Shown here piece by piece: positions 1 to 8,765 of a stretch of DNA of 33,548 nt. Source of the DNA: Candidatus Pelagibacterales bacterium (GTDB taxonomy: Bacteria; Pseudomonadota; Alphaproteobacteria; TMED109); contig PAZF01000010.1 in the NCBI GenBank assembly GCA_002715505.1, positions 1 to 33,548 of the forward strand, in the 5' to 3' direction. A program made the translations under genes and the position numbers. The notes under the pieces were generated by a model. The model did no database searches. It was given only the letters and a program-made list of their open reading frames with translations, and was not told where the DNA came from. Position 1 is the stretch's first letter, and every line of letters begins with the position of its first letter.

Positions 1-1309
1 TTATTTTTGAAGTAGACGCCTCATGTGCAGTATCAGAATTTTTGTTTCTGATATCGATGTAAGGAACAGTATGAGCTCCGCATTTGTTGCCAATTAATAA
101 GGAATCACATTGTGTAAAATTCTTTGTATTATCAGCTTTGGGTAAAACACTAACTAATCCTCTGTAAGTCTGTTGACCTTTCCCAGCGGAAATACCTTTA
201 GAAACTATTCTTGAAGAAGTATTTTTTCCTATGTGTATCATTTTAGTTCCTGTGTCTGCTTGCTGACAATTATTAGATAAAGCAACTGAATAAAACTCAC
301 CCACAGAATGATCACCTTTTAATATAACGCTAGGATACTTCCAAGTTACAGCAGAACCTGTTTCAACTTGAGTCCAAGAAATTTTAGAGCGAGGCTCTGA
401 GCATACACCTCTTTTTGTTACAAAGTTATATATTCCACCTTTGCCATCTTTATCTCCTGGATACCAATTTTGAACTGTAGAATATTTGATTTCAGCATTT
501 TCTAAAGCCACTAATTCAACAACAGCTGCGTGAAGTTGATTTTCGTCTCTCATAGGAGCAGTACAGCCTTCTAAATAAGAAACATAAGAATTTTTGTCTG
601 CTACTATTAATGTTCTTTCAAACTGGCCAGTATTAGCAGCATTAATTCTGAAATAAGTGCTTAACTCCATTGGACATTTTACTCCGGGAGGTATGTATAC
701 AAAGGACCCATCACTAAATACAGCTGAATTCAGATTAGAAAAATAATTATCATTTATTGGCACAACTGTTCCTAAATACTTTTTTACTAAATCTGGATGA
801 TTTGCTACAGCTTCAGAAAATGAACAAAATATTATACCTAATTTGCTTAATTCTCCTTTAAAAGTTGTTGCCACAGAAACGCTGTCAAACACTGCATCTA
901 CAGCTACCTTATGACTATTTTTTATTCCTGCTAAAAACTCTTGTTCTTTTAGAGGTATCCCCAATTTGTTATAAGCCCTAAGCAACTCAGGGTCTACCTC
1001 TTCTAAGGACTTTGGTTTATCATCCTCTGACTTTGGTGCGGCATAATAATGGATATCTTGAAAATCTATATTTTCATATTTCAAGTTCGCCCAAGTCGGT
1101 AATTTTTCCTCTCTCTTCTGAAGTGCTTCAAAAGCTTTTAATCTCCAGTTTAAAAGCCATTCTGGCTCTTTCTTTTTCATAGATATAAATTTTACAGTTT
1201 CTATGTTTAAACCTTTAGGGGCCAACTCCTGTTTTATATTTGTTGTAAAGCCGTATTTATATTTAGCTGCTTCTTCAACTAATTTTTCTGTTTCATTCAT
1301 GCTACTCAT
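1..1309 (-). CDS. sufB: Fe-S cluster assembly scaffold protein SufB (partial, 3' end outside window)
   Basis: SufB is the scaffold subunit of the cytosolic SufBCD complex, which builds Fe-S clusters. The 436 codons in the window run from ATG at 1309 with no stop before the window edge, so the last 40-60 residues are missing. The reading shows the family N-terminal features (a [14 protein letters not shown] motif) and near the edge the conserved GAHTVPYID segment followed by EASTSKI. A weak AGG lies 7 bases before the ATG; a second in-frame ATG at 1300 is possible. It follows the Rrf2 regulator by 26 bases and is probably co-transcribed with it. SufC, SufD and SufS would be expected beyond the window; SufE is unlinked at 17382. 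Identity is secure. Confidence 0.95.
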   Translation of the reverse strand, partial: MSSMNETEKLVEEAAKYKYGFTTNIKQELAPKGLNIETVKFISMKKKEPEWLLNWRLKAFEALQKREEKLPTWANLKYENIDFQDIHYYAAPKSEDDKPKSLEEVDPELLRAYNKLGIPLKEQEFLAGIKNSHKVAVDAVFDSVSVATTFKGELSKLGIIFCSFSEAVANHPDLVKKYLGTVVPINDNYFSNLNSAVFSDGSFVYIPPGVKCPMELSTYFRINAANTGQFERTLIVADKNSYVSYLEGCTAPMRDENQLHAAVVELVALENAEIKYSTVQNWYPGDKDGKGGIYNFVTKRGVCSEPRSKISWTQVETGSAVTWKYPSVILKGDHSVGEFYSVALSNNCQQADTGTKMIHIGKNTSSRIVSKGISAGKGQQTYRGLVSVLPKADNTKNFTQCDSLLIGNKCGAHTVPYIDIRNKNSDTAHEASTSKI

Positions 1310-1335
1310 ACATTTACCTACATTTTATACTTGTA

Positions 1336-1749
1336 TTAATCTATAAAAGATCTATTTTTCTCTGTAATATCATTAATTTTAATATCTTCTAATGTTTTAG
1401 TTACAGAATTGTTGACTTTCGTCCAAACATTTTTAGTGATACATGAGTCTAAAAGATTGCAATTTCTATCATTTTCTTCTGAACATTTTGTTATTGCAAC
1501 CGGTCCTTCTATTGCCTCAATTATATCTTTAATAGATATATCTTTAAAATTGCTAGATGGAAAATACCCACCATTTGTACCTCTTAATGGCAATAATATT
1601 TTTGCCTTTACTAAGAGAGATAATATTTTATTAACCGTAGGTAACCCAAGGCCTGTAATATTAGAAATACTTTTTGCCGTTAACTTTTTATTTTGAAAAC
1701 AACAGAGTATTAAAACAGAATAGTCTGCTAATCTAGTAATTTTTAACAT
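1336..1749 (-). CDS. Rrf2-family Fe-S regulator of the suf operon (IscR/SufR-like)
   Basis: A 137-residue Rrf2 transcription factor, the length of IscR. Residues 1-60 form the winged helix-turn-helix (starts MLKITRLADYSV; recognition-helix region TGLGLPTVNKILSLL, then the LRGTNGGY wing). Cysteines at 89, 97 and 103 match the three-Cys cluster-binding region of IscR-type proteins, so it probably senses Fe-S or iron status. It sits directly upstream of sufB on the same strand, as SUF-system regulators often do. No Shine-Dalgarno precedes the ATG, and a promoter with an IscR-like palindrome lies immediately upstream, suggesting a leaderless, autoregulated transcript. Whether it behaves like IscR, RirA or the SUF-type regulator cannot be decided here. 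Confidence 0.9.
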   Translation of the reverse strand: MLKITRLADYSVLILCCFQNKKLTAKSISNITGLGLPTVNKILSLLVKAKILLPLRGTNGGYFPSSNFKDISIKDIIEAIEGPVAITKCSEENDRNCNLLDSCITKNVWTKVNNSVTKTLEDIKINDITEKNRSFID

Positions 1750-1755
1750 GTCTAC

Positions 1756-1783
1756 AATATATACTAATTTAGTAAAGTATCAA
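1756..1783 (-). promoter_or_regulatory. Predicted promoter of rrf2-sufB with IscR-like operator in the spacer
   Basis: On the minus strand TTGATA (1783-1778) is followed after 16 bases by TATATT (1761-1756), only 6 bases before the ATG at 1749. The spacer contains the perfect 13-bp palindrome TACTAATTTAGTA (1762-1774). On the plus strand, 1756-1780 matches the E. coli IscR type-1 consensus as I remember it at about 19 of 25 positions, best in the right half (AGT, AAG, TAT). This suggests repression by the adjacent Rrf2 protein. Prediction only. Confidence 0.6.
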
Positions 1784-1787
1784 GTTT

Positions 1788-3185
1788 TCATGATAAATAT
1801 TCATGTATAGACTCAGCTGCTTCTCTGCCCTCTCTAATAGCCCAAACTACCAAAGATTGTCCTCTTCTTGAGTCACCAGCAGCAAAAACTTTCTTTTCTG
1901 AAGTCATATAATTATCAATACTTGCTTCAATATTTCCTCTATTATCAAGCTTTAATTTCAGTTCATCAATTGGACCTTTTTTTAAGGGATGAACAAAACC
2001 CATTGCCAAAAGAATTAAGTCCGCTTTGATTTTAAAGTTACTATTTTTAATTTCGTTAAAATTATCATCTATTTTAATACAGTTAAGTGCCACTACTTTA
2101 TTTGATTTTATCTCAAATGATTTAGTTAATACTGACCAGTCTCTTTTAACACCTTCTTGTTGAGAAGAAGATGTTCTCAATTTTAATGGCCAATTAGGCC
2201 AGGTTAATTGTTTATTTTCCAACTTAGGTGGCATTGGCATAATCTCAATCTGCTTTACTGATTTTGCTCCTTGTCGTATGGAAGTTCCTATACAATCAGA
2301 TCCCGTATCTCCACCTCCTATAACAACTACATGCTTATTTTTTGCTGTAATTTGTTGTTCTTTCTTTTTTATTTCTCCTGATACCAACTTATTTTGTATA
2401 GGTAAAAAATCCATTGCAAAATGAATTCCAGAAGCTTCTCTTCCAGGAATATTTAGGTCTCTAGCTTTTTCTGATCCAGTAGATATTAAAATAGCATTAT
2501 AATTTTTCTTAAGTTCTTGCATTTTAATTTTAGAGCCTATCTCTGCAGATGTTTTAAATTTTACTCCTTCTTTTTTCATTTGATCTACTCTTCTATCAAT
2601 AAGATTTTTTTCCATTTTAAAATCAGGGATTCCATATCTTAATAAGCCTCCTATAAGTTTATTTTTCTCATAAACTGTTACTTTATAGCCCTTTCTAGCT
2701 AATTGTTGCGCAGCAGCTAATCCAGCAGGGCCAGATCCTATTATAGCAACAGATTTTAATATGAGATTTTTTGCTTTTTCCGGCTTAACTAAACCTAATT
2801 TCCAACCTTTATCTATAATTGCACACTCAATAGTTTTTATGGTTACTGGTTTATCATCTATATTTAGAGTACAAGCAGCTTCGCATGGAGCTGGACAAAT
2901 TCTTCCGGTAAACTCAGGAAAATTGTTTGTAGAATGAAGAGTCTTTAATGCATTTTCAAATTCATTATTGTAGACCATATCATTCCAATCTGGAATAATA
3001 TTATTGACCGGACAACCAGAATGGCAATAAGGAATACCACAATCCATGCATCTAGAAGCCTGAGTTTTTAACTCTTTACTATTGAGCGGCACTAAAAACT
3101 CTTTAAAACCTTTTATTCTTTCTTTTACAGAATAGTAACTTCTATCTCTTCTATCATGTTCCAAAAAGCCTGTAATTTTTGCCAC
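1788..3185 (-). CDS. gltD: Glutamate synthase (NADPH) small subunit
   Basis: GltD passes electrons from NADPH via FAD and Fe-S centres to GltB, which makes glutamate from glutamine and 2-oxoglutarate. The 465-residue protein has the N-terminal cysteine clusters (CMDCGIPYCHSGCP near 46-59, CPAPCEAAC near 97-105) for two 4Fe-4S centres, the FAD-binding GSGPAGLAAAQQLARKG motif near 150, the NADPH-binding VIGGGDTGSDC motif and a C-terminal AAGDSRRGQSLVVWAI FAD motif. It starts with GTG two bases after the gltB stop; the GGAG Shine-Dalgarno overlaps the end of gltB, so the genes should be translationally coupled. Full length, nothing broken. Confidence 0.96.
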   Translation of the reverse strand: MAKITGFLEHDRRDRSYYSVKERIKGFKEFLVPLNSKELKTQASRCMDCGIPYCHSGCPVNNIIPDWNDMVYNNEFENALKTLHSTNNFPEFTGRICPAPCEAACTLNIDDKPVTIKTIECAIIDKGWKLGLVKPEKAKNLILKSVAIIGSGPAGLAAAQQLARKGYKVTVYEKNKLIGGLLRYGIPDFKMEKNLIDRRVDQMKKEGVKFKTSAEIGSKIKMQELKKNYNAILISTGSEKARDLNIPGREASGIHFAMDFLPIQNKLVSGEIKKKEQQITAKNKHVVVIGGGDTGSDCIGTSIRQGAKSVKQIEIMPMPPKLENKQLTWPNWPLKLRTSSSQQEGVKRDWSVLTKSFEIKSNKVVALNCIKIDDNFNEIKNSNFKIKADLILLAMGFVHPLKKGPIDELKLKLDNRGNIEASIDNYMTSEKKVFAAGDSRRGQSLVVWAIREGREAAESIHEYLS

Positions 3186-3187
3186 TC

Positions 3188-6100
3188 TTACTCTCCTATT
3201 TTTTTTAGTGTATAATTTTTCTTGTTCATAGTTTCTAAAGCTCTTTTGTAATCTTTTGGAAAAACTGTTATGAAATTACCTTTTTCTTGATTCCAGTTAT
3301 TTAATAATTTTTCTGCTATCGAACTGTTGGTGTATTTGAAATGATTTTTTAACAAAAAGATTATTCTTTCTTCATGATAACCCAACATATTTTGTTTTAA
3401 GAATTGAATGCTACATTTCTCTAGAAAGTTTTTTGAAGTTTTCTTGACCCTTAAAAGTTCTATTAAATTTAAGTTACACATTCTTTCAAAAGTATTATCT
3501 TTATCATATACATAAGCCAGACCTCCTGACATTCCGGCTCCAAAATTTTTTCCTGTTTTACCTAAACACAAAACTACACCACCAGTCATATATTCACAAC
3601 CATGATCTCCTAATCCCTCTATTACTGCCCATGCTCCTGAATTTCTTACTGCAAACCTCTCCCCACCTATACCTCTAAAGTAACACTGTCCAGAAACTGC
3701 ACCATATAAAACTGTATTTCCTACAATAATACTTTTTTCAGGAACTACTTTAGAATCTTTTGGTGGAAAAATATTTATATTTCCTCCACAAAGTCCTTTT
3801 CCTACATAGTCGTTGGCTTCTCCTGATAAGTTTAATGTAACTCCAGAGCTGGTAAAAGCACCAAAAGACTGCCCTGCCGTCCCTTGTAAATCTATAAAAA
3901 TACTGTTTTCTTTTAATCCTTCAAGGCCATAGATTTTTGCAAGATAGCCAGAAAACATAGCTCCTACTGATCTATCAGTATTATAAATTTTATAATTTAG
4001 CTTAAGGTTTTTATTTTTTAAAAACTTATCTTGATAATCTTTAATAAATTTTTGATCCAATACTTTGGATAAAGAGTGTTGCTGTTTTTTAGAGTTGAAG
4101 ACTTGCTTTTTATCATAAATTCTTGGGGAATAAAAAATATTTTTAAAATCTAACCCTTTTGTTTTCCATGAGGTTAGACTTTTATCAACAGAAAGCATTT
4201 CTGTTTTTCCTATTAAGTCATTAAACTTTTTCACACCCATCTTTGACATTATCTCTCTAATCTCTTCTGCAACATAGAAAAAATAATTAATTACATGCTT
4301 AGGTTTGCCCAAAAACTTTTTTCTAAGTTCAGGGTTTTGTGTTGCGATACCAACGGGACAAGTATTTAAATGACACTTTCTCATCATTATACATCCAATT
4401 GCTATCAATGGTGCTGTTGAAAAACCAAACTCATCAGCTCCTAATAAAGCTCCTATAATTACGTCTCTACCCGTTCTCAATCCACCATCAACCTGCAAAG
4501 AAATTCTACTTCTGAGATCATTCAAAACTAAGGTTTGTTGAGTTTCTGCTAATCCCAGCTCCCAAGGAGATCCAGCGTGCTTAATAGAAGTAAGTGGACT
4601 AGCACCTGTGCCTCCTTCAAATCCAGAAATAGTTATATGGTCAGCTTTTGCCTTAGCTACTCCTGCTGCTACAGTTCCTACTCCTACTTCTGAGACAAGT
4701 TTTACAGAAATTCTTGCATCAGGATTCACATTTTTTAAATCAAATATTAGTTGAGCTAAATCTTCAATAGAATATATATCATGGTGTGGAGGTGGTGATA
4801 TTAATCCCACCCCTGGAGTAGAAAATCTAACTTCAGCTATCACTTTATCAACCTTATGACCAGGTAGCTGCCCTCCTTCTCCTGGTTTTGCTCCTTGAGC
4901 TATCTTAATTTGGATATCAGTGCTATTTACTAAATATTCAGTGGTAACACCAAATCTTCCTGAGGCGACTTGTTTAATTGCACTTTTAAGGTTTTCTCCA
5001 TTTTTTTGTTTTTTAAACCTAAATCTCTCTTCTCCTCCTTCTCCGGTATTAGAGCGTCCTCCTATGGAATTCATTGCAGCAGCCAAAGTAGTATGAGCCT
5101 CTCTGCTTATAGAACCAAATGACATTGCTCCCGTAGAAAACCTTTTAACTATTTCAGAAGCACTTTCGACTAGGTTTATATCAATAGGTTTTTTAGAAAA
5201 CTTAATTTGAAACAAGGATCTTGGATTAAGATTTCCATTTTTTGTTCCATTTACTATCTCTGAATATTTTTTATATATATTTCTTTTTTCTGATCTTACT
5301 GAGTGTTGTAAATTTGATATTGTATCAGGATCCCATACATGCTTTTCTCCTCCAAGCCTATATGCATATTCTCCTCCTACGTTGAGTCTAAATAATTTTT
5401 TTTCTACAGAATTTATTCCTTCTAAATGTCTTCTTCTAGTTTCATTTATAATTTCTTTAATTCCTACTCCTTCAATAAGACTAGATGTCCCTGTAAAATA
5501 TTTTTTTATAAAATTAGAATTTAGTCCTACAGCATCAAATATTTGAGCTCCATTATATGATTGGTAAGTAGAAATACCCATTTTTGACATAACCTTGAGA
5601 ATTCCCTTTCCTATAGCCTTAATATATTTTTTTTCTAATTCATTAATTTTTTTGTAGTTATTTTTACAATCATCTATTTTAGTTAAAGTATCTAGAGCTA
5701 AATATGGATGAATTGCTTCAGCTCCATATCCTGCCAATACACAAAAATGATGAACTTCTCTAGCTTCTCCCGTTTCAACAATAATGCTACATTTAGTTCT
5801 TAATCCTTTTGATATAAGATATTGATGGACAGAAGAAAGAACTAATAAAGAAGGAAAGGCTATTTTTTCCTTAGAAGTTTTTCTATCAGAAATAACAACA
5901 ATTTTACAATTATTATTTTTAACTTCTTTCTCTACAGATCTACAAATTTCTTCCAACTTATCCTCAGTCTGCTTAAAGCTGTAATTTTCATTAAATATGG
6001 AATCAAACCTTTTTATCTTAAAATATTTATTGTGTTTTTTAGCAATGGTTTCAACTTGTCTCATTTCTGAAGTAGATAAAATAGGCTGATTTAGAAGTAT

Positions 6101-7798
6101 TCTTTTTTGGTTATCTACATCGAAGTTTAAAAGATTGGCTCTCTCGCCTAAATAGCTGATAAGGCTCATAACTGTTTCTTCTCTTATTGGATCTATTGCA
6201 GGATTAGTAACCTGAGCAAAGTTTTGCTTAAAATAATTAAATAACAACTTATTTTGTCTAGATAAAACTGCAATTGGAGTATCAGTTCCCATAGAGCCAG
6301 TGGCTTCCGCACTGTTATTAAGCATAGGTCTAATTAAAAATTTAATGTCCTCTTCTGTATATCCAAAAAGATTCTGTTTTAATTTTATATTATCAAAGTT
6401 ATTTATAAATAATTTTGGATCTATTGCTTTTTCTTTTAGAGAAATAATATTCTTTTTTACTATTTGCGAATAGTTATGCTCAGTATACATTCTCTTTTTT
6501 AAATCCTTATCTAGAATAATTTTTCCTTCTTCTAAATCTACTAAAAGCATTTTGCCTGGAGTAAGCCTTTCTTTTTTAAGAATTAAATTTTCAGGTACTC
6601 TCAGCACTCCCATTTCAGATGAAAGAACTAACCTTTGATCAGACGTAATAAAATATCTAGCTGGTCTTAGACCATTTCTATCCAAAGTAGCTCCTATTTT
6701 TTTTCCGTCAGTGAAAGCTACCGCTGCTGGACCATCCCAAGGTTCGCTAAATTGGGAGTAATATTTGTAAAAGTCTTTTTTCCTTTTATTCATATTATTT
6801 GCATTTTGCCAAGCTTCTGGAATTAAAAGCATCATTGCATGCTCTATGGAATAACCACCTGCGATTAAGAGTTCTAATGCATTATCAAAACAAGCTGAAT
6901 CAGACTGTCCAAAGGTTATAAGAGGCCATATTTTTTTAAGATCTCTCCCTAGTATTTTACTTTTAAGTATTGCTTTTCTGGCATTCATCCAGTTAACATT
7001 TCCTCTGACCGTATTTATTTCACCATTGTGACAAATCATTCTAAAAGGTTGTGCTAAGTCCCAAGATGGAAAGGTATTTGTAGAAAATCTTTGATGTATT
7101 AATGCAAAATTACTTATATATAACTCATCATTAAGATCTAAAAAATACTTTCTGACTAAATTTGACAGAAGCATTCCTTTATATGTAATAATTCTATTTG
7201 AAAAGGAATTAATGTAAAAAGTTTCAAAAACTTTATTTTTTTTTGCTAATTTTGTAATCTCATTAAAAATTTTTTTGCTAACAATAAAAAGTTTTTTCTC
7301 TAAGTAACTTCTATTTAATTTGTATTTTGTGCGTATAAAAATTTGTTTTATACTAGGTTCGCTTTTCTGCATATTTTTAGATAAGGAGGAGCTTTTAACT
7401 GGGACATCTCTGATGTGAAATAATTCTAATTTATCTTCCTTAATAAACTTGTTGATAACTTTAAAACATTCTTCTTGCTCTTTTCTATATGTTGGAAGAA
7501 AAATCATTCCCACACCATAATCATACTCATTAGGCAATTGCTTTGAAATTTTTTTAAACTCTTCTCTAAACATTTTATCTGGAATATTAGTGAGAATACC
7601 TGCTCCATCTCCTACAGTTTTATCTGCTCCTACAGCACCTCGGTGTTCCAGATTCTCTAACATTTCCAGACCATTCTGAACAATAGAATGATTTTTGTTT
7701 CCCTTAATATTAGCAACAAACCCTATACCACATGCATCGTGTTCGTTCTCAGGGTTATATAATCCTTGTTTCTTAGGCCTAAATGTTTTTTTAGTCAT
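3188..7798 (-). CDS. gltB: Glutamate synthase (NADPH) large subunit
   Basis: GltB is the catalytic subunit: an N-terminal class II glutamine amidotransferase releases ammonia, which tunnels to the FMN/3Fe-4S synthase centre. I start it at ATG 7798 (1536 residues) because GAGAG lies just before this codon; a TTG at 7837 is in frame but has no such site. The nucleophile is then Cys23 in HDACGIGF, exposed after propeptide removal. The synthase domain carries the cluster motif CIMMRKCHLNTCP (C-x5-C-x4-C) and the glycine-rich PPPHHDIYSIEDLAQLI segment. The C-terminal GXGXG beta-helix is present (GLCGGNINIFPP, GAMSGG-like repeats). Twin palindromes upstream suggest regulated transcription of gltBD. 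Confidence 0.96.
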   Translation of the reverse strand: MTKKTFRPKKQGLYNPENEHDACGIGFVANIKGNKNHSIVQNGLEMLENLEHRGAVGADKTVGDGAGILTNIPDKMFREEFKKISKQLPNEYDYGVGMIFLPTYRKEQEECFKVINKFIKEDKLELFHIRDVPVKSSSLSKNMQKSEPSIKQIFIRTKYKLNRSYLEKKLFIVSKKIFNEITKLAKKNKVFETFYINSFSNRIITYKGMLLSNLVRKYFLDLNDELYISNFALIHQRFSTNTFPSWDLAQPFRMICHNGEINTVRGNVNWMNARKAILKSKILGRDLKKIWPLITFGQSDSACFDNALELLIAGGYSIEHAMMLLIPEAWQNANNMNKRKKDFYKYYSQFSEPWDGPAAVAFTDGKKIGATLDRNGLRPARYFITSDQRLVLSSEMGVLRVPENLILKKERLTPGKMLLVDLEEGKIILDKDLKKRMYTEHNYSQIVKKNIISLKEKAIDPKLFINNFDNIKLKQNLFGYTEEDIKFLIRPMLNNSAEATGSMGTDTPIAVLSRQNKLLFNYFKQNFAQVTNPAIDPIREETVMSLISYLGERANLLNFDVDNQKRILLNQPILSTSEMRQVETIAKKHNKYFKIKRFDSIFNENYSFKQTEDKLEEICRSVEKEVKNNNCKIVVISDRKTSKEKIAFPSLLVLSSVHQYLISKGLRTKCSIIVETGEAREVHHFCVLAGYGAEAIHPYLALDTLTKIDDCKNNYKKINELEKKYIKAIGKGILKVMSKMGISTYQSYNGAQIFDAVGLNSNFIKKYFTGTSSLIEGVGIKEIINETRRRHLEGINSVEKKLFRLNVGGEYAYRLGGEKHVWDPDTISNLQHSVRSEKRNIYKKYSEIVNGTKNGNLNPRSLFQIKFSKKPIDINLVESASEIVKRFSTGAMSFGSISREAHTTLAAAMNSIGGRSNTGEGGEERFRFKKQKNGENLKSAIKQVASGRFGVTTEYLVNSTDIQIKIAQGAKPGEGGQLPGHKVDKVIAEVRFSTPGVGLISPPPHHDIYSIEDLAQLIFDLKNVNPDARISVKLVSEVGVGTVAAGVAKAKADHITISGFEGGTGASPLTSIKHAGSPWELGLAETQQTLVLNDLRSRISLQVDGGLRTGRDVIIGALLGADEFGFSTAPLIAIGCIMMRKCHLNTCPVGIATQNPELRKKFLGKPKHVINYFFYVAEEIREIMSKMGVKKFNDLIGKTEMLSVDKSLTSWKTKGLDFKNIFYSPRIYDKKQVFNSKKQQHSLSKVLDQKFIKDYQDKFLKNKNLKLNYKIYNTDRSVGAMFSGYLAKIYGLEGLKENSIFIDLQGTAGQSFGAFTSSGVTLNLSGEANDYVGKGLCGGNINIFPPKDSKVVPEKSIIVGNTVLYGAVSGQCYFRGIGGERFAVRNSGAWAVIEGLGDHGCEYMTGGVVLCLGKTGKNFGAGMSGGLAYVYDKDNTFERMCNLNLIELLRVKKTSKNFLEKCSIQFLKQNMLGYHEERIIFLLKNHFKYTNSSIAEKLLNNWNQEKGNFITVFPKDYKRALETMNKKNYTLKKIGE

Positions 7799-7917
7799 CA
7801 AATTCTCTCTAGCTCCAATACTATTAGTTAGTGCCAAATTAAAATAAAGCCATAATATTGCGAATTGAGATTATATGTTTAGGAGAAAAAAAAATCAATT
7901 TCTAATCATAATTAAAG

Positions 7918-7934
7918 TGATTAAAATATAATCA
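7918..7934. promoter_or_regulatory. Palindrome upstream of gltB, copy 1
   Basis: TGATTA-N5-TAATCA, perfect in both arms. A second copy lies exactly 40 bp away at 7958, about four helical turns. Both are in the 211-bp gap between the Rap1a/Tai-like gene and gltB. Spacing and symmetry suggest an operator bound by a dimeric regulator; the regulator is not identified. Confidence 0.5.
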
Positions 7935-7957
7935 ATTATGAATAAATGTTATATTAG

Positions 7958-7974
7958 TGATTAAAATTTAATCA
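7958..7974. promoter_or_regulatory. Palindrome upstream of gltB, copy 2
   Basis: TGATTA-N5-TAATCA with the same arms as copy 1; both copies begin GTGATTAAAAT. The stem has no GC content and no following T-run, so it is not a terminator for the gene ending at 8010. Best read as the second half of a paired operator for gltBD. Confidence 0.5.
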
Positions 7975-8009
7975 AATTAAATTAATATCTGTTAACCGCT
8001 ATCTGACAG

Positions 8010-8411
8010 TTATCTGCAAGGCCATCTTTTGCTTAAAATTACTGATAGTAATTCTTGAGCATTATATTTTTGAAGATTAGTGACCTTTGAGGCCCTCGAG
8101 ACATATTCCTTCACTAAAGTAATAGTTTTAACACCCTCTAGATTTGCGGTTAGCTGTTTATTTATGTTTGCATTTCTTTTTCTTTCTATGCAAAGTGTTA
8201 GCATTACCTTTCCTGTAGTCTCCATTATTCCTTGACACTTTCCCATATTGAATAAAATTTGAGGGTCGACAGGATCTTCAAAATTACCATCAATCCAAGT
8301 CTTATAGTTATTGCAGCTTTTCAAAAGATCATAAGCTGAAAATTCTTGTGATAAAGAGTTATTTACAATAAGAAATATAGGTAAAATAAAAATAACTAAC
8401 TTTTTTTTCAC
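8010..8411 (-). CDS. Exported Rap1a/Tai-like small protein
   Basis: A 133-residue protein with a signal peptide (KKK, hydrophobic residues 5-20, likely cleavage near SLS-QEF at 21-22), so probably periplasmic. Cysteines at 33, 59, 74 and 132, the GKCQGIMETTGKVM segment, the VKEYVSRASK region and the terminal WPC fit the Rap1a/Tai domain, known from immunity proteins that neutralise peptidoglycan amidases of type VI secretion but also common as orphans. No effector or secretion gene is near, so a housekeeping envelope role is as likely. Start is GTG with GGAG 5 bases upstream; an ATG two bases earlier is out of frame and meets a stop at once. Family assignment is from pattern only. Confidence 0.65.
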   Translation of the reverse strand: MKKKLVIFILPIFLIVNNSLSQEFSAYDLLKSCNNYKTWIDGNFEDPVDPQILFNMGKCQGIMETTGKVMLTLCIERKRNANINKQLTANLEGVKTITLVKEYVSRASKVTNLQKYNAQELLSVILSKRWPCR

Positions 8412-8534
8412 ATAGTCTCCTTTTTAAAAAAATCTCTTAATCCCCCTACTAATAAAAACCAGTATAACCTAACTTTAGCAAATAAACCTTTTTTATTTTC
8501 TAACATCCTTCGCTTTTCTATGCCACATTTGGTT

Positions 8535-8765
8535 TTAATTCTTAACATCTTTATCACGCACCATATCAACACCACTTCCTCCCCAAGGATTGCATCTTAA
8601 AACTCTTATAATAGACATCTTTATACCTAATATCACACCATGTTTTTCAATTGCCTGAATTGCATAATTTGAGCATGAAGGGTAGAATCTACAATTATTT
8701 CCTAAATAAGGTGAAATAAAGATTTGATATAATTTAATTAATAATAAAAAAGACTTTTTTATCAT
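8535..8765 (-). CDS. yidD: Membrane protein insertion efficiency factor YidD
   Basis: A 76-residue YidD, a small amphipathic inner-membrane-associated protein that helps YidC-dependent insertion. It shows the family signature LIKLYQIFISPYLGNNCRFY, then PSCSNYAIQAIEKHG and RVLRCNPWGGSGVD. It overlaps the thrS stop by four bases (ATGA), so the two are translationally coupled; rnpA and yidC, the usual partners, are not here. A 123-bp gap with no recognisable feature separates it from the next gene downstream. Confidence 0.95.
   Translation of the reverse strand: MIKKSFLLLIKLYQIFISPYLGNNCRFYPSCSNYAIQAIEKHGVILGIKMSIIRVLRCNPWGGSGVDMVRDKDVKN

Noticed and set aside
7799-7837. Upstream TTG start for gltB
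   Set aside because: No ribosome site there, whereas GAGAG lies just before ATG 7798, which also gives a normal propeptide before Cys23.
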